DNA from: Actinoplanes octamycinicus
Lineage (GTDB): Bacteria > Actinomycetota > Actinomycetes > Mycobacteriales > Micromonosporaceae
NCBI RefSeq assembly: GCF_014205225.1
Contig: NZ_JACHNB010000001.1
Coordinates: 7,421,501 to 7,485,500 of the forward strand
Reading direction: 5' to 3'
DNA length: 64,000 bases
The notes under the pieces are model-generated. The model was not told where the DNA came from. It was given only the letters and a program-made list of their open reading frames with translations, and searched no databases. Position numbers and translations under genes: made by a program. This document shows positions 57,952 to 64,000 of this stretch, in pieces. Each line of letters opens with the position of its first letter. Position 1 is the first letter of the stretch.

Positions 57952-58815
57952 TTAACGAGCCTGGCTCTGCAGGGCGTAGTGGACGCCGGTGAGCTGCTCG
58001 GAGACGGTCCAGAGGCGGGTGGCGAGCTGCGGGTCGCGGGCGTCGGCGGACGGCTCGACGAGTTTCGGGGCGCCGCGCATCTCGCCGGGGCCGGACGGGC
58101 CGTAGAAGTCGCCGCCCTGGACGTCGCCGGCGGTGGCGGCGTGCAGGATGGACCGGGCGCCGCTCTCCGGGCTCTGCGCGAGCAGCGGGGCGGTCAGGCG
58201 CAGGAACAGGCGGTTGGCCCCGACCGTGCCGGCCTGTTGGATGTTCGTCCTGGTGAAGCCGGGGTGGGCGAGCACGCTGCGGATCGGGCTGCCGGCCGCG
58301 GTGAGGCGGCGGTGCAGTTCCAGGCCGAAGACGGCGTTGGCCAGTTTGGACTGGTTGTAAGCGGTCATCGGGCGATAGCCGGTGGCGCCGGTCAGGTCGT
58401 CGAAACGGAGCTTGCCCTGGCGGTGCAGGCTCGACGAGACGGTGACCACGCGCGGGTCGTGGCCGTCGGCCAGCAGGTCGAGCAGCAGGCCGGTGAGCGC
58501 GAAGTGGCCCAGGTGGTTGACCGCGAACTGGATCTCCTGGCCCGCTCCGGTGAGGGTGCGCGGCATCCCCATCACGCCGGCGTTGTTGATCAGGAGGTCC
58601 AGCCGGCGGTGGTCGGCGCGCACCTCGGCGGCGAACGCGTGGACCGAGTCGAGATCGGACAGGTCGAGGTGGCGGGCTTCGACGCCGGGTAGCAGCCGGG
58701 TGGCCCGGTCCGGGTCGCGGACCGCGGCGATCACCCGGTCGCCGCGGTCGAGGAGCGCGCGGGCGGTGGCCAGGCCGAGCCCGCTGGTGGTGCCGGTGAT
58801 CAGCGATACCGTCAT
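57952..58815 (-). CDS. SDR family oxidoreductase
   Basis: 287-aa short-chain dehydrogenase: SLITGTTSGLGLATARALLDRG, LLINNAGVMGMP, Ser in VVTVSSSLHRQ and YNQSKLANAVF. C-terminal ATRLWTVSEQLTGVHYAL matches the end of the SDR at 37107 (AARLWEISERLTGVTYRF), so they are paralogues. ATG 58815. Divergent from TetR gene 58876. Confidence 0.92.
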   Translation of the reverse strand: MTVSLITGTTSGLGLATARALLDRGDRVIAAVRDPDRATRLLPGVEARHLDLSDLDSVHAFAAEVRADHRRLDLLINNAGVMGMPRTLTGAGQEIQFAVNHLGHFALTGLLLDLLADGHDPRVVTVSSSLHRQGKLRFDDLTGATGYRPMTAYNQSKLANAVFGLELHRRLTAAGSPIRSVLAHPGFTRTNIQQAGTVGANRLFLRLTAPLLAQSPESGARSILHAATAGDVQGGDFYGPSGPGEMRGAPKLVEPSADARDPQLATRLWTVSEQLTGVHYALQSQAR

Positions 58816-58834
58816 TGCCACAGCATGCCGCCCA

Positions 58835-58849
58835 TGGCACTCAGTGTCA
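58835..58849. promoter_or_regulatory. TetR operator between SDR and TetR genes
   Basis: TGGCACT-C-AGTGTCA, imperfect palindrome in the 60-bp divergent gap, typical of TetR regulators. Confidence 0.65.
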
Positions 58850-58875
58850 ATCCAGGCGCGTAGTATCGTGGCGCG

Positions 58876-59484
58876 GTGGCGAGCATGGCGGAACGCAAAC
58901 GGCAGCTGGTGGCCGACGAGATCACCGAGGCGGCGTTGCAGCTGTGCGCGGTCAAGGGCTTCGACACCACCACGGTCGACGAGATCGTGGCGGCGGCCGG
59001 CATCTCCCGGCGCACCTTCTTCCGGTACTTCTCGTCCAAGGAGGACGTGGCCATCCAGCTGCTGGCCGCGCTCGGCGCCGACATGCGCGACGAGCTGCGG
59101 GCCCGGCCGGCCGGCGAGCCGCCGGCCACCGCGCTGCGCCACGCCGTCGGCATGGCGATCGACCACTGCGTCGACGAGCCGGTCAAGTCGTTGCGGGTGG
59201 TGCAGTTGATTCTGCGTACGCCGGTGCTGCACGCCCGTCTGCTGGAGCGGCAGGCGCAGTGGCGCAACGGGCTCACCGCCGAGCTGGCCGTCCGCCTGGG
59301 CCGGGATCCGGCCACCGACCTGTTCCCGGAGATGGCGGCCGGGATGGCGCTGGCCGCGTTCGAGGCGGCGATGCACCACTGGAGCGCCAGCGACGGCGCG
59401 GTGGACCCGCACGAGTTGGTCGACCGGGCGTTCGCGGTGATCCGGCCGGCGCTCGATCAGGCCGGCCGACCTCGGGCCGGCTGA
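58876..59484 (+). CDS. TetR family transcriptional regulator
   Basis: 202 aa (GTG 58876, or 199 aa from ATG 58885). HTH: EITEAALQLCAVKGFDTTTVDEIVAAAGISRRTFFRYFSSKEDV, an exact TetR_N pattern. C-terminal region similar to the MftR type (VKSLRVVQLILRTPVLHARLLERQAQW). Probably represses the divergent SDR. Its stop codon is inside the first unit of a repeat array. Confidence 0.93.
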   Translation: MASMAERKRQLVADEITEAALQLCAVKGFDTTTVDEIVAAAGISRRTFFRYFSSKEDVAIQLLAALGADMRDELRARPAGEPPATALRHAVGMAIDHCVDEPVKSLRVVQLILRTPVLHARLLERQAQWRNGLTAELAVRLGRDPATDLFPEMAAGMALAAFEAAMHHWSASDGAVDPHELVDRAFAVIRPALDQAGRPRAG

Positions 59485-59575
59485 CCTAAAGCGGGCTGAC
59501 CTAAAGCGGGCTGACCTAAAGCGGGCTGACCTCAGACCGGCTGACCTCAGGCCCTGACCTCAGGCCGGCTGACGG
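59479..59575. repeat. 15-bp tandem repeat spanning two convergent stop codons
   Basis: GGCTGACCTAAAGCG starts at 59479, 59494 and 59509; 59524 and 59539 carry GGCTGACCTCAGACC-type variants and shorter copies follow. It covers the TetR stop codon and that of the convergent membrane protein (59560-59562). Confidence 0.85.
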
Positions 59576-60087
59576 AAATAGCTGTCGGCTCTCGGCACGG
59601 TCTGGCAGACGAGGGCGGTCACCAGCACCAGCGGCACCACGACCATGAGCGTGACGTCGAGCGTCGTGTACCAGTCCGGCCACGCCCGCTCCAGGCGCCG
59701 GGCCAGCTCCGGCGGGTCCACGGTCCCGGCAGCCGAGGGCAGGGCGGCGTGCAGGACGCCGAGCACGCCGTACCAGAGGAGCACCGGGAACCCCAGCATC
59801 CAGCCGACCGCCCGGGCCCAGTTGTGCCCCAGGCCGGTGAAGAAGGCCAGGAACACCAGGCCCGCACCGATCAGGACGCCGATCGCGGCCGGGACCAGGT
59901 GCGCGGCGACACCGAACGCGGACCACGCCATGTCGTTCCGGATCAGGCCGTCGGCGATCGCCTGCTCGTAGACCGCCATGCCGGTGAAGTAACGCTTCGC
60001 GGAGAGCAGCACCTCCGCCGTGAACAGCGCGCCGCCGGCCGCCAGCAGACTCGCCGCCACCATGACCACCGATGGTTTCTCGCTCAT
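59560..60087 (-). CDS. Hypothetical membrane protein
   Basis: 175 aa with four hydrophobic segments (about residues 7-28, 58-85, 92-112 and 145-165). A long loop (SAAGTVDPPELARRLERAWP) precedes the last helix. No family recognised. ATG 60087. Confidence 0.75.
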   Translation of the reverse strand: MSEKPSVVMVAASLLAAGGALFTAEVLLSAKRYFTGMAVYEQAIADGLIRNDMAWSAFGVAAHLVPAAIGVLIGAGLVFLAFFTGLGHNWARAVGWMLGFPVLLWYGVLGVLHAALPSAAGTVDPPELARRLERAWPDWYTTLDVTLMVVVPLVLVTALVCQTVPRADSYFRQPA

Positions 60088-60151
60088 GACCAGGACGGTA
60101 GCGACGAGATATGGGCCGGCGGTGGGGAAGATGTGGACGTTCGGTGCAGGT

Positions 60152-60571
60152 TCAGCCCGGCGGTTTCCAGAGCAGCAGCTGACGGTGCTGGGTGAACCCG
60201 TTGCGCAGGTAGAAGTCGACGGCGCGGCGGCCGGAGTGGACGGTCACGTGCCGCAGGTCCCGGGCGACGGCCTCGGCCAGGATCGCCTCGGTCAGCGCGG
60301 TGCCGATGCCCCGGCCGCGATGCTCCTCGCGGACCATCACCGACTGGATGTCGCCGAACCGGCGGTCCAGCGAGCCGTAGCCGGGCACCCGCGCGGTGAC
60401 CAGCAGCCAGGCGGCCCCGATCACCCGGCCGTCGACCTCGGCGACGAACGGCAGATGGGTCTCGGCGTGCGCGGCCACCCAGTCGGCGAAGCCGGTCAGC
60501 TGATCCGCCCCGATGTCCTGCAGCTCCGCCAGCGCCGGCACGTCCGCCGACCCGGCCCTTCGCACGATCAC
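60152..60571 (-). CDS. GNAT family N-acetyltransferase
   Basis: 139 aa: MIVRRAGSADVPALAELQDI, VAEVDGRVIGAAWLLV, IQSVMVREEHRGRGIGTALTEAILAEA (acetyl-CoA loop) and VDFYLRNGFTQHRQLLLW. Substrate unknown. Follows the partner-switching operon by 10 bp in the same direction, so it may be its last gene. Confidence 0.9.
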   Translation of the reverse strand: MIVRRAGSADVPALAELQDIGADQLTGFADWVAAHAETHLPFVAEVDGRVIGAAWLLVTARVPGYGSLDRRFGDIQSVMVREEHRGRGIGTALTEAILAEAVARDLRHVTVHSGRRAVDFYLRNGFTQHRQLLLWKPPG

Positions 60572-60581
60572 CGGCCGGAGT

Positions 60582-60962
60582 CTAACCGGGCATCGTGACG
60601 GTGACGCTGGTGCCGGACCGGTCGCTGGTGATGTGCAGGCTGGTGGCGACGTTGCGGACGTACCAGAGGCCGCGGCCGTTCAGCGCGTGCCGGTCCGGCG
60701 GGGTGAGGTCGCGGCCCGGGGCGGGGAAGCCCGGCCCGTGGTCGGTGACCCGGCAGCGCAGGCCGGTGGCGGAGTGGCGCAGGTGGAGGTGGCCGGCGCC
60801 GCCGCCGTGCCGGATCGCGTTGGTGGCCAGCTCGTGGACCGCGGCGACGAAGCGGTAGAGGGCCACGCCGACCAGGCCCTGGGCGGTGCCGAAGCGTTCC
60901 ACCTCGGTGCGCAGCGTCGGCAGGTCGGCCCGGGTGAAGTCGCGGGTGATCTCCGGCGTCAT
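60582..60962 (-). CDS. HATPase anti-sigma/serine kinase-like protein (RsbW type)
   Basis: 126 aa, GHKL ATPase: RFVAAVHELATNAIRHGGGAG (N box), VTDHGPGFPAPG (G1) and NGRGLWYVRNVA (G2). RsbW homologues bind sigma factors and phosphorylate STAS antagonists. ATG 60962 overlaps the upstream phosphatase stop by 4 bp. Third gene of the STAS-SpoIIE-HATPase operon. Confidence 0.9.
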   Translation of the reverse strand: MTPEITRDFTRADLPTLRTEVERFGTAQGLVGVALYRFVAAVHELATNAIRHGGGAGHLHLRHSATGLRCRVTDHGPGFPAPGRDLTPPDRHALNGRGLWYVRNVATSLHITSDRSGTSVTVTMPG

Positions 60963-62818
60963 GGGTGGGCCGCCGTGCGGCGCAGCGCCAGGATGCAGGT
61001 GTCGTCCTGCGGGTTGGCCCGCCGGAGCCGACCGACGAGGTCGGTGAGCGGCTCGCCCGGGTGGCTGGCGGCCAGCGCGGTCACCACCGGCGTGAAACCC
61101 TGCGTGATCGACTTGCCGCGGTCCTCGATCAGGCCGTCGGTGTAGAGCAGCAGCAGGTCGTCCGGGGCCAGCTCGACGGTGCTGGTCCGGTAGACCGGGT
61201 CGGGCCGGGCACCGAGCAGCATCCCGGCCGGCCGGTCGAGCGGGACGGTGTCGCCGTCCCGGGTCAGCAGCGGCGGCGGGTGGCCGGCCTGCGCCCAGGT
61301 CAGGGTGGCCGCGGCCGGGTCGAACCGGGCGATCAGCGCGGTCGCGGTGTCGGCGTCCGGCCAGTCGGTGTAGAGCAGCTGGTTGAGGTGGCGGAGCAGG
61401 TCGGCGGGCTCGGTGGTGCTGGTGACGCTGAGCGCGTCGACGGCGTGCCGCAGCCGGGCCATCGTGGTGGCGGCCCGGATGCCGTGCCCGGCGACGTCGC
61501 CGATGGCCAGCAGCACCTGGCCGTCCCGGGTACTCGCGGCGTGGAACCAGTCGCCGCCGACCTGGCTGGCCTGTTCGGCCGGCAGGTAGCGGACCGCCAT
61601 CCGCAGCCCGGGCAACTCGACCACGCCCGGTGGCAGCGGCAGGATCACCTGCTGCAGCTGGCCGGCGAGCTGGTGTTCCGCCTCCAGGGTCTGCCGCTGG
61701 CGGTGCAGCTGCTGCTCGACCTCGGCCAGCTTGGCCCGGCTGGTCTCCCGGGCGGTCACGTCCTGGGTGATCCCGTAGATCCGGACCGGGCGGCCCTCGA
61801 TGTCCCGGACCGCGTCCACCACCGAGCGCAGGTGCTTGATCCGGCCGCCGATCCGGGCCCGGTACGTGATGTCGACGGTCTCGCCGCGCCCGAAGGTGGC
61901 GGCCGCCTGCTGGTGGATCGCCTCGTCCTCGGGCAGCCGCAGCGCCTTCGACTCCTCGTCGCTGAGCGGCCCGTCCTCCGGCTCGCGCTCGTAGATCCGG
62001 TACATCTCCTCGGACCAGACCACCCGGCCGGAGAGCAGGTCCCACTCGCCCCAGCCGAGGTTGCCGAGCCGCTCGGTCTGGGCGATCCGCTCGCCCATCC
62101 GCTGCTGCTCGTCCGGCCGGACCCAGCTGTGCAGCAGGCCCGGCCCGATCGGGTGGACCCGGACGACCAGGCTGATCGCGAACGGCGCCGGACCCTCGCC
62201 GCCCTGGTAGGTGATCGGACCGACCTCGCGGGCCACCCCGTCGGCCAGGGTGTCCGCCCAGGCCTGCCAGATCGGGCTGCCGGCGACGCCCGGGTAGATC
62301 TCGGAGACCCGGCCGCCGACCACCGACTCGCCGCGCCGGCCGGACAGGTCCACCACGGCCGGGCTGACCGCGACGATGTCGTAGTCGGTGATCGTGCCGT
62401 CCGGCCGGCGCACCGGCAGCAGCACACAGTGGTTGCCGGGCAGCGCGGCGAGCACCTGCCGCAACGAGCCGGCCCACTGCTGGCCGGTCGGATGGATGAC
62501 CGGCGACCGCGGCGCGGCGTGCGCGGACGGTGGCGGGCGCAGCGCTCTCTCGACCATGGTGCGGACCGCCTGCCGGGCGGTGGACGGCCTGTTCTCCAGG
62601 GCGGCCAGCAGGTCCTGGGCGACCTCGGCGGGGGCCCGGCCGCGCTCGCCGGCGATCTGCCGCAGCTGGGCGTGCGCCTCGTCGACCCGGCAGCCGACCC
62701 GCCCGGCGAGCAACCCGGCGGCCCGCTCGACCAGCACCATCGGGTCCGGGCGGGCCCGGGCGACGGCCTCGTCGATCTCGGCGAGCCGCTGCAGGTAGTC
62801 CTGCGGTGCGCTGCTCAT
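60959..62818 (-). CDS. ANTAR-PAS-SpoIIE phosphatase
   Basis: 619 aa. N-terminal ANTAR-like helix bundle at about 25-75 (LVERAAGLLAGRVGCRVDEAHAQLRQIAGERGRAPAEVAQDLL), then two PAS-type sensor regions (LPVRRPDGTITDYDIVAVSPAVV; GWGEWDLLSGRVVWSEEMYRIYE), a linker helix, and a C-terminal PP2C/SpoIIE phosphatase from about 400 (QVGGDWFHAASTRDGQVLLAIGDVAGHG, DLLLLYTDGLIEDRG). It would dephosphorylate a STAS antagonist in response to a signal. Start overlaps the STAS stop by one base. Confidence 0.9.
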   Translation of the reverse strand: MSSAPQDYLQRLAEIDEAVARARPDPMVLVERAAGLLAGRVGCRVDEAHAQLRQIAGERGRAPAEVAQDLLAALENRPSTARQAVRTMVERALRPPPSAHAAPRSPVIHPTGQQWAGSLRQVLAALPGNHCVLLPVRRPDGTITDYDIVAVSPAVVDLSGRRGESVVGGRVSEIYPGVAGSPIWQAWADTLADGVAREVGPITYQGGEGPAPFAISLVVRVHPIGPGLLHSWVRPDEQQRMGERIAQTERLGNLGWGEWDLLSGRVVWSEEMYRIYEREPEDGPLSDEESKALRLPEDEAIHQQAAATFGRGETVDITYRARIGGRIKHLRSVVDAVRDIEGRPVRIYGITQDVTARETSRAKLAEVEQQLHRQRQTLEAEHQLAGQLQQVILPLPPGVVELPGLRMAVRYLPAEQASQVGGDWFHAASTRDGQVLLAIGDVAGHGIRAATTMARLRHAVDALSVTSTTEPADLLRHLNQLLYTDWPDADTATALIARFDPAAATLTWAQAGHPPPLLTRDGDTVPLDRPAGMLLGARPDPVYRTSTVELAPDDLLLLYTDGLIEDRGKSITQGFTPVVTALAASHPGEPLTDLVGRLRRANPQDDTCILALRRTAAHP

Positions 62819-63153
62819 CAGGCCAGCCAGCTCGGCGAACCGCCGGAGGTGCCGAGCAGCTCGGCCAGGCCGGCCAAGTGCAGCTGGTCCCGGACCTTCT
62901 CCGGCGGGTGCAGCAGGCGCAGCTGCCCGCCCCGCTGCTCGGCCAGGTGCAGCAGCCGGACCAGCACCGCGATCCCGGAGGAGTCGAGGAAGGTCACCGC
63001 GGCCAGGTCGACCTCGATGTCCGGGCCGGTGGCGAGGGCGGCGTCGGCCCGGATCACCTGCATGACGTCCGCGGCGTTGGTGAAGTCGATGTCGCCGCGC
63101 AACACGATCACCAGCGTCCCGCCGGCGTCCGCGGTGGTGTCCACCCAGTCCAT
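62818..63153 (-). CDS. STAS-domain anti-sigma factor antagonist
   Basis: 111 aa: LVIVLRGDIDFTNAADVMQVI, phospho-acceptor Ser in VDLAAVTFLDSSGIAVLVRLL. First gene of the three-gene partner-switching operon. GGGAGG upstream of ATG 63153 decides the start; an ORF from 63255 would add 34 unrelated residues. Likely substrate of the adjacent phosphatase and HATPase kinase. Confidence 0.92.
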   Translation of the reverse strand: MDWVDTTADAGGTLVIVLRGDIDFTNAADVMQVIRADAALATGPDIEVDLAAVTFLDSSGIAVLVRLLHLAEQRGGQLRLLHPPEKVRDQLHLAGLAELLGTSGGSPSWLA

Positions 63154-63298
63154 TGCATCCTCCCGCGCTCGCAGGAGCCCGCCACGCGGCCCGAGCCGGG
63201 TGACACGCCTCAAACCCGCCTCATTCTCGCAGGCATCGGGCGCCAGAAATACCACTCGTTCGCAGGATGCGGGTCCGGGTGCCGGCCGGAGATCGGCT

Positions 63299-63323
63299 GG
63301 TTAGACGATGCCGGGACGGGTAC
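63299..63323 (+). promoter_or_regulatory. Sigma-B-like promoter of DUF2795 gene
   Basis: GGTT-N15-GGGTAC, 9 bp upstream of ATG 63333, so the transcript would be nearly leaderless. Same pattern and spacing as at 36814-36838. Confidence 0.55.
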
Positions 63324-63332
63324 CCGCCGCCC

Positions 63333-63548
63333 ATGACTGACGTGGCTTTCACCGACGTACAGAAATTGCTGGAAGACCTTGATTTTCCGGCGGACAAGGA
63401 AGAGATCGTCGCGCACGCCGAGCAGAACGGCGGCGGCCCGGACTCGGCCGCGGTGCGGGCGCTGCGCGCGATGCCGCTGGCCACCTACCGCAACATGTCC
63501 GAGATCCGCAGCTCGGTCGGGCTGCCGCCGGACGAGATGCCGGACTGA
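63333..63548 (+). CDS. DUF2795 protein
   Basis: 71 aa: FTDVQKLLEDLDFPADKEEIVAHAEQNGGGPDSAAVRALRAMPLATYRNMSEIRSSVG matches DUF2795, a helical domain common in actinobacteria, of unknown function. Start ATG 63333. Divergent from the STAS operon. Confidence 0.88.
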   Translation: MTDVAFTDVQKLLEDLDFPADKEEIVAHAEQNGGGPDSAAVRALRAMPLATYRNMSEIRSSVGLPPDEMPD

Positions 63549-63554
63549 GCCGGG

Positions 63555-64000
63555 GTGCCGACGATCCGCACCGAGCAGGAGCTGCGCGCGGCGCTCGACC
63601 GGGTGCTGCCCGGGGTGCGCGACGATCTGGAACGGCTGGTCCGGGTGCCCGGGATCGCGTTCGCCGGGTTCGACCACAGCCAGGTGGACCGGTCCGCCGC
63701 GCTGGTCGCCGAGCTGCTGGACGACTGCGGCCTGCGGACCCGCGTGGTCCGGGCCGGCGGCCAGCCCGCGGTGATCGGTCACCGGCCGGGCCCGCCCGGA
63801 TCACCGACCGTGCTGCTCTACGCACACCACGACGTGCAGCCGGCCGGCGATCCGGCGCTCTGGCACAGCCACCCGTTCTGGCCGGTGGAGCGGGACGGCC
63901 GCCTCTACGGCCGGGGCGCCGCCGACGACAAGGCCGGGGTGATGGCGCACGTGGCGGCGCTGCGCGCCTGGGGCGACGACCTGCCGGTCGGGGTCACCGT
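63555..64000 (+). CDS. M20-family dipeptidase (C-terminus beyond right edge)
   Basis: Zinc metallopeptidase, N-terminal 148 residues visible. After VPTIRTEQELRAALDRVLPG, the first metal-binding motif LLYAHHDVQPAGD and the bridging Asp in LYGRGAADDKAGVMAH are present, as in M20 dipeptidases acting on di- or small peptides. GTG start 63555, 6 bp after the DUF2795 stop, so likely cotranscribed. Frame open to the window edge. Confidence 0.9.
   Translation, partial: MPTIRTEQELRAALDRVLPGVRDDLERLVRVPGIAFAGFDHSQVDRSAALVAELLDDCGLRTRVVRAGGQPAVIGHRPGPPGSPTVLLYAHHDVQPAGDPALWHSHPFWPVERDGRLYGRGAADDKAGVMAHVAALRAWGDDLPVGVT

Noticed and set aside
1..64000. rRNA, tRNA or riboswitch genes
   Set aside because: I looked for typical conserved stretches and found none I could support; this is a visual reading and not a covariance search.

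Overview
The window is very GC-rich DNA with GTG and TTG starts and dense, often overlapping genes, packed with divergent regulator/target pairs. TetR-SDR, ArsR-AHSA1 and partner-switching (STAS, SpoIIE-type phosphatase, HATPase) genes, secreted hydrolases and c-di-GMP enzymes point to a soil or aquatic filamentous actinobacterium, probably of the Micromonosporaceae (Actinoplanes-like). That placement is inferred from gene content and base composition; no rRNA or tRNA gene was seen.

Layout. 1-5954: an FtsX-type ABC exporter (permease cut by the left edge) divergent from a histidine kinase/response regulator pair, with an IS200/IS605 element (tnpA with two frameshifts, intact tnpB) inserted in the shared promoter region. 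5935-15886: regulator/target pairs (MerR-MFS, TetR-SDR twice, TetR-SRPBCC), a secreted M4 metalloprotease and a large secreted serine hydrolase. 15955-22646: GAF-EAL and GGDEF-EAL proteins, an alpha/beta hydrolase, a STAS protein, an ArsR-AHSA1 operon and a YgjV-like protein. 22695-24615: 107-bp tandem palindromic repeats followed by an IS110-family element. 24672-32302: a CheY-like regulator, minisatellites, a deazaflavin-type nitroreductase, a YwqJ-like/SUKH-3 pair, PPOX-fold proteins and hypotheticals. 32325-41471: an isolated baseplate-J protein, an MFS transporter, a DUF1996 lipoprotein, an arabinofuranosidase, an ECF-type sigma factor and a DHFR-fold reductase. 41660-47829: an AHSA1 protein and a second, intact copy of the permease-ATPase/HK-RR architecture. 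48046-53542: a potABCD-type uptake operon divergent from a GntR regulator, then a cache-domain protein. 53831-56736: an L,D-transpeptidase lipoprotein and peptide chain release factor 3. 56737-57951: no gene, repeats only. 57952-64000: SDR/TetR pair, GNAT, a three-gene partner-switching operon, DUF2795 and the start of an M20 peptidase.

How the parts work together. The two ABC/two-component modules look like paralogous cell-envelope or antimicrobial-stress systems, each reading outward from a shared control region. Two short genes (62-aa hydrophilic protein, DUF2795 protein) share an identically spaced sigma-B-like promoter pattern, which would fit the partner-switching genes in the window.

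The most unusual feature is a set of at least six tandem-repeat arrays (15 to 51 bp units) that begin at or across the stop codon of a gene. Others are a UUCG-capped palindromic repeat family found in tandem at 22.7 kb and singly at 57.7 kb, a 51-bp repeat that seems to have duplicated a kinase/regulator gene junction, and a deaminase-like protein with its zinc cysteines lost beside a SUKH-3 protein. I did not identify a complete unknown defence or biosynthetic system.
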